The notes under the pieces were generated by a model. That model saw only the letters and a program-made list of their open reading frames with translations. It had not been told where the DNA came from and searched no databases. A DNA stretch of 64,000 nt. Source: Sulfidibacter corallicola (GTDB lineage: Bacteria > Acidobacteriota > Holophagae > Acanthopleuribacterales > Acanthopleuribacteraceae). The stretch lies in the NCBI RefSeq assembly GCF_017498545.1, contig NZ_CP071793.1:7081001-7145000 (forward strand), in the 5' to 3' direction. Every line of letters begins with the position of its first letter. The first letter of the stretch is position 1. This document shows positions 15,775 through 24,654 of this stretch, one piece after another. Position numbers and translations under genes: made by a program.

Positions 15775-17435
15775 ATGCCCAGAGCCCGACTTCGCATCAA
15801 CTTAGCATGCGACATGTGCGCATCGCCCGGGTCTCGTTCTCCGGGTCAAAGGTGGGTTCGTTGCCGATCGCGTCAACAAAGGACGCGCAAATCGCGGCGT
15901 TGTACCAGCATATCGGACTTCTGGAAGAGCAGCTAAGATTGTTGAAGGCCAAGACGTTTGGGCCCAAGAGCGAACGCATGAGCCAGTTGGTCGGCCAGCA
16001 GGCGTTGTTCGACCTGGATGCGCTTGAAGCTGACGAGAAGCCCGCCGACGCCGAGGCTGCCTCCGATGATGATGTGCGCGAGACGATCACCTACAAGCGT
16101 CGCAAAAAGCGCGGGCCACAACCCTTCCCGGACCACCTGCCGCGGGAAATTCACGAGTACGAACTCCCCCCGGAAGACCGGCAGTGCGCCTGCTGCGGCG
16201 AAGAAATGACCGTGATCGGCAAGGGTGTCACGTGCGAGCTGGAGTACGAGCCTGCGGTCGCCAAAGTCGTCGAACACCATCACTACAGTTACGGCTGTGC
16301 GCCTTGCAAGCAGGCCGACGAGGTCCTGGAGGCTCCGATCAGGTCTGCGCCGCGCGCGCCGCGCCTGATTCCCGGCAGTATGGCAGGATCCGGCCTGCTG
16401 GCCTTCGTGATCGCCTCCAAATTCGTGGACGGCCTGCCGTTCTACCGGGTGGAACGTCTCATGGGTCGGTTGGGTGTGAAGCTGGGGCGAGCAACCATGT
16501 GTAACTAGGCGCGCCATGTAGGCAACCGCTTGGAACGGATGTGGGAACTGCTGCTTGCCCAGGCAAGGCAGCACACCTGGCTCCAGATGGATGAAACCAC
16601 GGTTCAAGTCCTCAACGAACCCGGCAAAGAGAACACCACGAAGTCGTTCATGTGGGTGATTCGCGGTGGACCACCGGATACACCCATCGTTTTGTTTCAT
16701 TATGATCCAAGTCGATCGGGCTCAGTGGCGGCCCGATTGCTGGAGGGATTTCAAGGCACGGTCCAAACCGATGGCTATGCCGGCTACGACTTTTTGGGTC
16801 GCGCACCTGGGGTGGTGCATGCCGGCGATTGGGACCATGTTCGCCGCAAGTTCGCGGACGTCCGCAAAGCCTTGGGACGAAAAGGCAAAGGTGGGAAAAC
16901 AGGCAAAGCGGATGAAGCCCTGAAACTCATTGGCGAGATGTACGAACTCGAACGCGAGGCCAGGGAGAAGGGCTACTCGGCCGCAGAGCTGTTGGTCATG
17001 CGCGATCAAAAGTTGCGACCGAAGATTGGCGCGTTCAAAGCTTGGTTGGATCATTTAGCAGGCCGCGTCCCACCCAAGAGCCTCCTGGGAAAGGCGATTC
17101 ATTATGCGCTGGGTCAATGGCACAAACTGGACCTGTTCTTGGACCGCGCGGAGGTCCCCATGAGCACGGCTTTGGTAGAAAACGCCATTCGTCCCTACGT
17201 GATAGGCCGAAAAGCGTGGCTATTCAGCGGCAGCCCGGAAGGGGCTCAGGCCAGCGCGCGGATATATAGCATCGTCGAGACGGCAAAATTAAATGGTTGG
17301 GAGCCGTACGCCTATTTAAAGCAATTGTTCGAGCGCCTGCCTACCGCCGAAACCGACGCAGATATCGCACGCCTCTTGCCAACATGCGCTCCAGAACCCA
17401 ACACGAGCCCTGCAGAGCCCGACGCGACGCAATAA
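15759..17435 (+). pseudogene. tnpC: IS66 tnpC with in-frame amber codon
   Basis: One continuous IS66 transposase frame is interrupted only by TAG at 16506-16508. Upstream is the N-terminal and zinc-binding region (HIGLLEEQLRLLKAK, CACCGEEM), downstream the catalytic core (TWLQMDETTVQVL, QTDGYAGYD) and STALVENAIRPY with the catalytic Glu. The surrounding RATMCN-[stop]-ARHVGNR replaces the Trp usual at this place, so a single TGG-to-TAG change explains it. The likely true start is the ATG near 15807. No tnpA or tnpB precede it. Confidence 0.88.
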
Positions 17436-17443
17436 GCGCTTAC
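15776..17443 (+). mobile_element. IS66 remnant
   Basis: Only the tnpC part remains. The right end is at the GCGCTTAC sequence (17436-17443), the inverse of the GTAAGCGC tip typical of IS66 terminal repeats. The left end, tnpA and tnpB are missing, probably lost when the IS21-like element arrived or by later deletion. Confidence 0.65.
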
Positions 17444-17806
17444 GCAGAACAAGACGTCTTGAGCAGACATGCGGCGCCGTCCGATGCCCAGCTTCAGTTC
17501 GCAGGGTGTCATGGCCTCGAGGCGATCGGGATCGTCTCGGCCAGGAAGATGAGGGGTTCCAGCGCAAGCGCGACGGTGATTGAGGCGCGCTTGTTTCAAG
17601 ACCAGTGCATGGCGGTCGAGGTCAGCTTCGAGCCGTTCGAGGATCTCAGGGAAAGTATTGAGAAGATTGAGGAGTTCGTCATTCGCGTAGGCGAAGTCGG
17701 AATCGGGAAAGGCGATCAATTCGAGTTGGAATGGGAATGGAGTCATAGGGTCCATGAGAGATAGCAACCTGCAAACATTGATGTTGACCCGAAGAGAATA
17801 CCTCAT
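17312..17806 (-). pseudogene. Hypothetical gene cut by the IS66 remnant
   Basis: A minus-strand frame with its ATG near 17806 or 17755 reads TPFPFQLELIAFPDSDFAYA, then NELL- and leucine-rich helical segments. Beyond 17443 it runs into the IS66 right end, so the final 40 or so codons are not native. No family recognised. It is probably a chromosomal or mobile gene truncated by IS66 insertion. Confidence 0.35.
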
Positions 17807-17879
17807 CTCGCGGTGTTGTTACTCGGAAATATGCTCCCATCCGAACATTTAAGAAAATCACGAAATACGTTCGCAGGAA

Positions 17880-17904
17880 GACGCCAGCCTTTCGGGCTGG
17901 CGTC
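17880..17904. other. Perfect 10-bp hairpin
   Basis: GACGCCAGCC (17880-17889), TTTCG loop, GGCTGGCGTC (17895-17904). It lies between two minus-strand frames. No T-run follows on either strand, so a terminator role is doubtful. Confidence 0.5.
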
Positions 17905-17978
17905 AAGCTATCAATTCCTCCGTTTCGGGGCCACCTCGACGACTAACAATGCTCCCACATTGCTCAAGGAAATGTTCA

Positions 17979-18866
17979 TTACTTTGTGTTTGAGTCAGGA
18001 TGCTGTTTATCAACATCCCCAAAATATCCATTCTCAACAAAAATAAAATTGTCTTTTAATGGGTGATTCTTTATTGCTTCTGGGCCATTTAAATCGATTA
18101 AATTCTCATTAATTTCTTCTTTTATATGGAAGTCTAAACTACTTGCAACAACATCAGATCCAATCGCGTTTTCTTTCGCTTCTACTCTTAGGTCTACGTA
18201 GCCATTCTCCATTTTGACAGAAAATGAACCCAAGGCACCTTTGATCGTTTCTGAAGTTTTTACGGCTTTTTTTTCAGATGGGATAAAGCCCTTAGCCACT
18301 ATTTCAGTTGTATCACCTAAAGAGACTAGATGTTTTATCACCCTTTCAAACTCTTGCTCAATCGGCTTATCCACATTGTCGGTTATAACGATAAAAGGTT
18401 CGCCAGCATGATGATCCTCATAGAAAGCTAGAGCTTTATTGAATAGCCCTTCAAATAAATCAACATGCAGCCTTTCCTTTATTGATCGGCTATTAATTTT
18501 TAGATCACCTTGTTTCTCTGCCTCCTTCACGCTCTGCATTCTTAAGTCATCTAGGCGCTTGTTTGAATCATAATAACCTTGAACATAAACTCCTTCGTAA
18601 ATACATGGAACACCTTCGCTTTTTACGAAATTGTATATTTCCTCCCGGACAAGTGCCTTGTCTTCTAGAGGGGCGTCAGTGATATGAACCTTCTCAATGC
18701 CAGTGAAAAATCTTCTTTTGATATCCTTTACTAAATCTAAATATTTCAAATACTGCTGATCATTTAAAAGAAGGCCAGCAAAAACACCGAATTCACCTGA
18801 AACTTTTTCTTGATTGGTAGACCAACCCTTTTCACCCGCTTCATCACAAATCAGATACAAAGACAT
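17979..18866 (-). CDS. DUF3800-like protein
   Basis: A 295-residue protein beginning SLYLICDEAGEKGW, which resembles the Y-I-D-E-S-G opening of DUF3800 proteins (predicted RNase H-like fold, frequent on mobile and defence islands). Later KVHITDAPL and PFIVITDNVDKP could supply further acidic positions, and the tail has GSDVVASSLDFHIKEE near residue 240. Start: ATG at 18866 behind AAAGGAG. The gene is much more AT-rich than its surroundings, pointing to horizontal acquisition. The family call is tentative. Confidence 0.5.
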   Translation of the reverse strand: MSLYLICDEAGEKGWSTNQEKVSGEFGVFAGLLLNDQQYLKYLDLVKDIKRRFFTGIEKVHITDAPLEDKALVREEIYNFVKSEGVPCIYEGVYVQGYYDSNKRLDDLRMQSVKEAEKQGDLKINSRSIKERLHVDLFEGLFNKALAFYEDHHAGEPFIVITDNVDKPIEQEFERVIKHLVSLGDTTEIVAKGFIPSEKKAVKTSETIKGALGSFSVKMENGYVDLRVEAKENAIGSDVVASSLDFHIKEEINENLIDLNGPEAIKNHPLKDNFIFVENGYFGDVDKQHPDSNTK

Positions 18867-19185
18867 GGTATGCTCCTTTTTATTACCCAGGCAGATGTTA
18901 TTTTGATTATGTACTAACTTGTCTACCTCGAATATTTGATTGGCTTTATTAAAAATCTGAGAAACTGTTCAAACTTCCATGTAGGGCTTGCTGAGCAAAC
19001 CCCAACTTCTCGGCAGAAATTGGCGTTCGATCTGCACAAGTAAGGTGCGAACAAGATCTATCATCAGGTCACTATTTCAATTCAAAACAAGAGTGATGAA
19101 ACTGTCTGGTTTAGGCTTATGTTACACTAGCCGCTCCCGGTCAACGAAGCAGACAATCACCTAGAAAGCGCACAGTGCTCACATT
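18867..19185. other. Intergenic DNA, AT-rich
   Basis: 319 bp between two minus-strand genes. I see no supported gene or RNA. Confidence 0.3.
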
Positions 19186-19509
19186 TTATTTATCATACCC
19201 ATTTCGGATCGTGTTTGACTCACAATCAGATTTGTTGGAGCATCCTTCGGTTGCTTTGCCTACGACTTCTTCATTGGGAGCAATACGGCGCCAGTGCCAT
19301 TTCCCAGAACGGTCTTTGTAAAACGCCCAGCGATCCTTTGCCCCTTTACCTGAGGCCCTAACATATCCATGTCGCCGGGCATTTTCGATGCAGCTTCTCT
19401 TACTCGAGTGCCCTACACTGGTTGCACCAACAATGTTTCCATTGGGAGAAGTCCAGCACCAGCGCCACTCTCCCGCTCGATCTTGATAGATTTCCCATTT
19501 GTCAGCCAT
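19186..19509 (-). CDS. DUF1508 (YegP-like) tandem-domain protein
   Basis: From the ATG at 19509 this is a 107-residue protein with two similar units: residues about 4-48 (KWEIYQDRAGEWRWCW, then GNIVGATSVGHSSK) and about 58-105 (RWAFYKDRSGKWHWRR, then EEVVGKATEGCSNK). This is the DUF1508/YegP pattern F-x-x-x-x-D-x-x-G-x-W-R-W-R. Function is poorly defined. A start 48 bp upstream is also open but lacks family similarity. Confidence 0.75.
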   Translation of the reverse strand: MADKWEIYQDRAGEWRWCWTSPNGNIVGATSVGHSSKRSCIENARRHGYVRASGKGAKDRWAFYKDRSGKWHWRRIAPNEEVVGKATEGCSNKSDCESNTIRNGYDK

Positions 19510-19761
19510 GTTCGCCTTCTCTTTGCAAGGAAATTGTTGGACATAGGCATCCGCCAATATCTCATGCGAAAATCAAGAGTATTTTGGCTCAAAAAGAGTC
19601 TATGTTAGTTATGAGCGGGATACGCCCCCCCTGAATTACCCAACTTTCTCTCAAAAGTTGGCGATATGAGTCGGCCTGATCGGCTCCTCTCAACACAGAA
19701 AACCTGTGAGAGAGCATCAATTGCTGCATTGACCGGCTTTTGAATTACGAAACAAAAAAAA

Positions 19762-19986
19762 TCAAAGCCCAGCTTTTTTCACCAGGTCGGCGGCCGAAAG
19801 CTTTAGAGCGTTGGCGATTTTTATGATGTTCGCCAGGGAGATGTTTCGCTCTCCTCGCTCTACGGATCCAATGTAGGTGCGGTGCAGCCCGACTTGATCG
19901 GCCAAGGCCTCCTGCGATAGGTCGAGACGCTCTCGTTCTTTTCGTATTACCGCACCTAGGCGGGCCTGGGCCTGCTCGTTGTTCAT
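19762..19986 (-). CDS. XRE family transcriptional regulator
   Basis: A 74-residue single-domain helix-turn-helix protein: IRKERERLDLSQEALADQVG (residues about 13-32) then LHRTYIGSVERGERNISLAN, the classic Cro/CI/XRE pattern. It is divergent from the gene at 20103, with an operator-like dyad between the two. It probably represses its own promoter and that of the neighbour. Confidence 0.9.
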   Translation of the reverse strand: MNNEQAQARLGAVIRKERERLDLSQEALADQVGLHRTYIGSVERGERNISLANIIKIANALKLSAADLVKKAGL

Positions 19987-20005
19987 GCCCTGAGCCTAGT
20001 CGCTT

Positions 20006-20084
20006 GATGACTATTGGTCTACAGACTATAGGTAGCTTTTTTGTGAGATGCTCGCTATCATGAGCAGTGCTACTTATAGTCATC
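20006..20084. promoter_or_regulatory. Operator-like dyad between divergent genes
   Basis: GATGACTAT at 20006-20014 is repeated in inverted orientation as ATAGTCATC at 20076-20084. A further GACTATA lies at 20024-20030. They sit in the 116-bp gap between the XRE regulator and the gene at 20103, as expected for regulator binding sites. Binding is inferred, not shown. Confidence 0.5.
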
Positions 20085-20102
20085 TAGCCAAAGGAGTAGA
20101 TC

Positions 20103-20489
20103 ATGACCCAAAAGAACGAGATCTCAGATGTGCCAAAGGATCTTGACATCGAACCTGAACCTAACGAAATCGCTTGTCGCCCAAGGAAAAAACCGGGCAG
20201 ACCGATGAAGTACACTGCCTTCCTCGAACGCTTGTCCTGCGAGGACCTTTACACCCCCGCCAAAATTGTCCGAGAGGGCCGGGAAGCGGGACTCCTCGAT
20301 ACCGCCGAGGACACGAAAATCCAATCCGTCAAAATCCGACATACGCTGGCCCGGCTGTCCCGGAATCGGGGCTTCCCGAAAGACGGCGACGGTATGGTGA
20401 CGATCCCAGGTCAGGCAAGTGTTCCAGGATGGTATGGCAAGCGTTGGAAGACAACCCTCCCAGAGTCAAAAAATCATTCGGATTTATGA
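20103..20489 (+). CDS. Small basic protein with AT-hook-like motif
   Basis: A 128-residue protein with strong AAGGAG ribosome binding site before the ATG. The N-terminus is acidic (VPKDLDIEPEPNE), followed by RPRKKPGRPMKY, an AT-hook-like RGRP variant, and a helical segment CEDLYTPAKIVREGREAGLL that could be a winged helix. The tail GQASVPGWYGKRW is basic. No family recognised. It is divergent from the XRE gene and followed by a terminator. Confidence 0.6.
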   Translation: MTQKNEISDVPKDLDIEPEPNEIACRPRKKPGRPMKYTAFLERLSCEDLYTPAKIVREGREAGLLDTAEDTKIQSVKIRHTLARLSRNRGFPKDGDGMVTIPGQASVPGWYGKRWKTTLPESKNHSDL

Positions 20490-20526
20490 ACCCACCCGCG
20501 ACCCCTCGTTTTGCAACGACCCAACA

Positions 20527-20556
20527 GGCCCCTCCTTTTCGAGGGGCCATTGAGTT
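20527..20556 (+). terminator. Hairpin terminator
   Basis: GGCCCCTC (20527-20534), loop CTTTTC, GAGGGGCC (20541-20548), then ATTGAGTTTT. It lies 40 bp after the stop of the gene at 20103. Confidence 0.6.
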
Positions 20557-20841
20557 TTCCCAACTTTTCCGGATGCTTCCGCACCCAAGATTCATTGGGT
20601 GTTTCTTGCATCGAACCATCTTTACCAGGAGGTGAACGCCTAGAGGGCACCCATTTCGTATGGCCTTCAACGCTGCTCGGTCCTTGATGACAAGGAATAC
20701 GTCTGACGTCATATCAGTGGATTTCTATCCCTGCGTATCAATCTCTGTGACAGGTTGGGAACCGTAGATTGGCGCGTTGACATGTTAAGATTTACCACCA
20801 TTCTTGTTGAAACCAAATAAATCTCGGTGATTGGTGGATTC
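20557..20841. other. Intergenic DNA before the MPE-NACHT-FGE cluster
   Basis: About 285 bp without a supported gene. It should contain the promoter for the gene at 20842. I see no clear operator. Confidence 0.3.
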
Positions 20842-23800
20842 ATGGAAAAAGCAGAACTCTCCTGGCTTCATCTCTCGGATTTCCATTTCGGAAAAGGGGA
20901 ATCCTGGAAACGGGATCGCGTCCTCTCTTCCCTGGTTCGCGATGTCCTCGAGCCCCTGCAACGGGAACAAAGACTTCCGCGATGGGTTTGTGTTACGGGG
21001 GACATCGCCAACACTGGGAAAAAGGAGCAATACGAGGACGCGAAGGCTGAGTTCGCCAAGCTCGCCGCCGCGCTTGGCCATCACCCAAAGACCGACTGGT
21101 TCCTCGTGCCCGGCAACCACGACGTTTTTCGGGACGAAATAAAGCCAAAGGTGAAAAGGGAGCGGGCCAAGCTCACATACGAGGATATTGAAGAGGTCTT
21201 GACCGACTCTGAATTGTGTGAAGCCTACACGCGCCGCCAAGCCAACTTTTTCCAATTCACCGCGGAGTTCCTTGGGTCCTCCCGCGCCTTCACGCCAGAA
21301 AAGCCTTGGCAGGTGGAATCGAGACAGGTTGGCGACCTGAGGGTGGCGTTTCTTTGCTTGAATTCTGCGTGGCTTTGTCAGGACGATCACGACGCCAGGT
21401 GGATCGCGATTGGCGAGTACCAGGCCCATCAGGCAGTGGAGGAAGCCAACCAATTGGGCGCCGATCTAAAAATCGCGCTGTTCCACCACCCCTTTGAGGA
21501 CTTGCGCGAGGACGACCGCAAGAAGGTGAAAAACGTCCTGACCGCCCCCGGAGGGTGCCAAGTTCTCCTACGGGGCCACCTTCACGAAAGTGACCTCGAG
21601 TTCTCCTGGTCGCCTGACAGTTGCTGGTTCCCCATGGCATCGGGTGCCTGTTGGTACGATGCCGAGCATGCCCACAGCGTGAACTGGGTGCGTCTCGACC
21701 TGGCAGCCGAAACCGTGGAGATCCGGATCTGGTCCTACAGCTCTGAGCGCAACGGGTTTTGGAAACCTGCCACAGAACTCTACCGCAACTTCAACGGAAC
21801 GGTCACCAAACCCATTCCGGCTTCCTGGCACCTTTCCCCACTTGAATCGCCCACAGGTGGAGAAGAAACCGGAGATGGTGTCGCCGGCCCGAAACCCGCG
21901 ACCTTTGCGGTGCCGATCGCCTACAAGGATCTCATGCTCGGCCAATACAGCGACTTAGACGCCTACTTCTCTAAAGACAAAGCCGGAAAACTCAATCTGG
22001 AGCAGGTCTTTGTCTCTCTGGAAACCGGGTGGCGCGAACCCGATAAAAATCGTGAAAGAAGATTGGCTGGGAAACGCGGTGCCGATTCCCAAGCAGATGA
22101 AGCGGAAGAGCCCGAGAAACCGCAACCCCAACCCTGTGAAAACCTGTGCCGTCACCCGACATACCGGCATTTCGTGTTGGCTGGCAAACCTGGCAGCGGC
22201 AAATCGACGCTACTCCGCTACTTGGTGGTGTCGCGCCTTCACCGGGAACCGGATCTGTTGCCGCTACACCTGCCGCTACGCGACATGCAGGCTTGGTTAA
22301 ACCGAAAAAAAGGACATGCAGGAAGCCACATCCTCGATTGGGCCGCCGATACCTATGGGTCCCACGGGATCGATCGGGTGTTCCTCGAACGTCATACAGG
22401 GCAGGGCAAGATTCTTTGGCTGCTGGACGGGCTTGACGAAATCTTTGATCTGTCACTTCGCCTGCGAGCAGCGAAGATCATCGGCAATTGGTTCACATCC
22501 AACCAGGGTCGGGGCGACCGGCTGATTCTCACGACCCGTCCTCATGCCTTGGAACAAGCGAGAATCTTGGGGAACCTGGCGCTGCCGGACACGAGGGCGT
22601 CCATCCTCCCCCTCAGCGAGCCCCTCCAGGAAGCATTCCTGAGCCATTGGTTCCTGGGCCTGTATGGCCCGACGCGAAAAAAGACAGCCGACGAAAAAAA
22701 GCAGGCGCTTTGGCATCTCCTGGAGGGACGACCCGACCCGGATCCTTTCCGAGACAATCCGCTGATGCTCTCGGTGCTGGCGATCATTTTCTACAACGGC
22801 AAGACCTTGCCCGAGCGGCGGGCCGACCTATACGAACAAGCGGTGGACATGCTGCTGACACAAAGGTTCGGGCCCAACGAGAAGGACGGGAGCATCGAGA
22901 AAGTCGAGCAAATCATGCGCGGGCTGGGTTTGGTGGCGCGCAGACTGTTGGAGCGCGGAAGGGCAAGTGATGTGGGTTGCCACGATTTCCAAACCTGGTT
23001 CACGGAAGGATACGGACGGGGGAAGCACGGCGACCAAGAGGACGTAACCCCGCTGATTCGGGAGCTGGGCAACCATTCGGGTCTGCTTACGCAAAGTGGA
23101 GATGGACAACCGCGCTATGCCTTCGCACATCTGACCTTCCAGGAGTATCTGGCAGCCCGAAGTTATGCAAAGGACCGGGAGCCGAGCAAACTATTGCGGG
23201 AGCGATTGGGGGTGGGCACGTGGCGAGAGGTCGTGCTGTTGACGGCGGGCTGCCTTTTCGCCTTGGGGGCAGACTTTCGGGGGCAAGACTTCATTCGAGG
23301 AATATTCGCCTGCTGCGGTGACGGTGACACCTCAGCAGTCGGACTGAGCCTGGCGATGGAGGCGATGGCAGAAGCGCCGAATCACATTGATCTGCACGAG
23401 GACATTCAAAAGTCGAAGGCGTTGACGTTGGCTATTCTGGGAAATCGCGATAGCCAGGTACCCGAAGCGGCGCGGGATGCCTTGGGGCTGGCCCTTGGGA
23501 AATTGGGCGACCCAAGATTGGGTGTCGTGAAACCGGAGCGTTGGGTGTGGATCCCACTGGGGCGATTCACCATGGGCAGAAATGACGGCGATAAAGATGA
23601 GCAACCGGAGCATGAAGTCGAAGTGGACCGAGGGTTCTTCCTGGGGAAATACCCGGTCACCAACGAAGAGTACCGTGCCTTCGTCGAAGCCGATGGATAC
23701 GGTGATGCCCGCTGGTGGAGTCGATTGGGGCGTTCGTGGTTGGAGAAGGAAGCCGAGGGAGTGAAGACGCCGGAGCTTTGGGAAGATCGCGCATTTAACG

Positions 23801-24339
23801 GCGCCAACCAGCCGGTGGTCGGGGTGAGTTGGTTTGAGGCGGAGGCTTACTGCAATTGGCTGGGTGCGGTTCTCGAAAAAAACCGACCAGGCGGATGGGC
23901 AGGGACTCCTCGTGTTTACATGCCCAGTGAAATCCAGTGGGAATACGCGGCGAGGGGATCGGCCGGACGCCGCCATCCATGGGGTGAGCAAGAACCCGAC
24001 GAAATGGTAGCTAATTATGAGGGTCGGTTGGGCAGGACCTCGGCAGTGGGCATCTACCCAAGAGGCGCGACCCCGGAAGGCCTTCTTGATATGGCCGGCA
24101 ACGTATGGGAGTGGTGTCGAACCCGTTATGAGGGCAAGGCCTACGCGTTGTCCACGCAGGAGAGGGAAAGCCTGATCATCGAAGAAATTGACCAATCTGC
24201 CTGCCTGCGCGGGGGGTCCTGGAGCTACGGGGCCAGGGGGCTCCCTGCCGCCTGCCGCCTCTGGTTCTGGGCTGGCGGCCGCTTCGACCTCGTCGGGTTT
24301 CGGTGTTGTTGTGTGGCGGGTCCGAGTGCCGAGCCTTGA
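20842..24339 (+). CDS. Metallophosphoesterase-NACHT-FGE fusion, copy 1
   Basis: A 1,165-residue protein with three parts. Residues 1-290 form a calcineurin-type metallophosphoesterase with D13-x-H15 (LSDFHFG), GD54, GN92H93D, H215-H216 and GH246-L-H248 all present, so it is probably active. NACHT NTPase: Walker A GKPGSGKST from about 449, Walker B ILWLLDGLDEIFD near 524, LILTTRPHA near 558, then helical repeats to about 890. FGE-sulfatase/C-type-lectin-fold domain from about 900 (RWVWIPLGRFTMG, QPVVGVSWFEAEAYCNW, LLDMAGNVWEWC). The last 46 codons are the DGR-like variable region. The ATG at 20842 follows GGTGGA. Likely a cytosolic sensor (FGE), switch (NACHT) and effector (phosphoesterase) in one chain. 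The role is inferred. Confidence 0.9.
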   Translation: MEKAELSWLHLSDFHFGKGESWKRDRVLSSLVRDVLEPLQREQRLPRWVCVTGDIANTGKKEQYEDAKAEFAKLAAALGHHPKTDWFLVPGNHDVFRDEIKPKVKRERAKLTYEDIEEVLTDSELCEAYTRRQANFFQFTAEFLGSSRAFTPEKPWQVESRQVGDLRVAFLCLNSAWLCQDDHDARWIAIGEYQAHQAVEEANQLGADLKIALFHHPFEDLREDDRKKVKNVLTAPGGCQVLLRGHLHESDLEFSWSPDSCWFPMASGACWYDAEHAHSVNWVRLDLAAETVEIRIWSYSSERNGFWKPATELYRNFNGTVTKPIPASWHLSPLESPTGGEETGDGVAGPKPATFAVPIAYKDLMLGQYSDLDAYFSKDKAGKLNLEQVFVSLETGWREPDKNRERRLAGKRGADSQADEAEEPEKPQPQPCENLCRHPTYRHFVLAGKPGSGKSTLLRYLVVSRLHREPDLLPLHLPLRDMQAWLNRKKGHAGSHILDWAADTYGSHGIDRVFLERHTGQGKILWLLDGLDEIFDLSLRLRAAKIIGNWFTSNQGRGDRLILTTRPHALEQARILGNLALPDTRASILPLSEPLQEAFLSHWFLGLYGPTRKKTADEKKQALWHLLEGRPDPDPFRDNPLMLSVLAIIFYNGKTLPERRADLYEQAVDMLLTQRFGPNEKDGSIEKVEQIMRGLGLVARRLLERGRASDVGCHDFQTWFTEGYGRGKHGDQEDVTPLIRELGNHSGLLTQSGDGQPRYAFAHLTFQEYLAARSYAKDREPSKLLRERLGVGTWREVVLLTAGCLFALGADFRGQDFIRGIFACCGDGDTSAVGLSLAMEAMAEAPNHIDLHEDIQKSKALTLAILGNRDSQVPEAARDALGLALGKLGDPRLGVVKPERWVWIPLGRFTMGRNDGDKDEQPEHEVEVDRGFFLGKYPVTNEEYRAFVEADGYGDARWWSRLGRSWLEKEAEGVKTPELWEDRAFNGANQPVVGVSWFEAEAYCNWLGAVLEKNRPGGWAGTPRVYMPSEIQWEYAARGSAGRRHPWGEQEPDEMVANYEGRLGRTSAVGIYPRGATPEGLLDMAGNVWEWCRTRYEGKAYALSTQERESLIIEEIDQSACLRGGSWSYGARGLPAACRLWFWAGGRFDLVGFRCCCVAGPSAEP
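24199..24336 (+). repeat. DGR-like variable region VR1
   Basis: The 138 nt before the stop of copy 1 align without gaps to VR2 and VR3. The constant flanks are GCGCGGGGGGTCCTGG at the 5' side and GTCGGGTTTCGGTGTTGTTG at the 3' side. Differences cluster in codons 9-14, 19, 21-24, 27 and 29-31. This is the place in the FGE fold where DGR target proteins carry their hypervariable residues. Confidence 0.8.
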
Positions 24340-24375
24340 TCCTTGTTTTTTGTCGTGATGTGGTGACTCAAAAAG

Positions 24376-24452
24376 TGTCGACATCATAACAAAACTTGTC
24401 AACATGGTAACAAATGTGTCGACGTGATAACAAAAGTGTCACCATGTTGACA
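24376..24452 (+). repeat. Four 16-bp dyads at 20-bp period
   Basis: TGTCGACATCATAACA (24376), TGTCAACATGGTAACA (24397), TGTCGACGTGATAACA (24417) and TGTCACCATGTTGACA (24437) lie at 21, 20 and 20-bp spacing, starting 37 bp after the stop of copy 1. Each is a partial palindrome of the TGTCA-N6-TGACA type. The same motif recurs 3' of copy 3 (32768-32866). The rest of the gap 24453-24654 holds only the presumed start signals of copy 2. Confidence 0.8.
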
Positions 24453-24654
24453 AATTGGGCACTTGGTATCACAAGCTTTTGCCACTGGTTCACCCCTTTT
24501 GTCGCCGCAGGGGACCGAAGTCGGCATGCCACATTCACTTCGCACCTTTGTGGATATGGTTTTGTAGAAAAACCCAAATTGCCCCAAACTAGATGAGGTT
24601 GTTATATTTTCTTCCACTCGGTTAATATTGTAAAAACGCAAACGGAAGGCATAC

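Noticed and set aside
16506..16508. Amber codon in IS66 tnpC as programmed recoding or suppression
   Set aside because: There is no suppressor tRNA anticodon in the window and the codon replaces a conserved Trp, so a simple nonsense mutation is the better reading.
20329..20712. A 127-residue minus-strand open frame
   Set aside because: It overlaps the terminator hairpin and the end of the gene at 20103 and has no ribosome binding site. The better explanation is a mirror frame.
24376..24452. The dyad array as simply the promoter operator of copy 2
   Set aside because: The same motif recurs at 32768-32866 between convergent genes where no promoter is expected, so a pure operator role does not explain both. 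It is not excluded for the first array.
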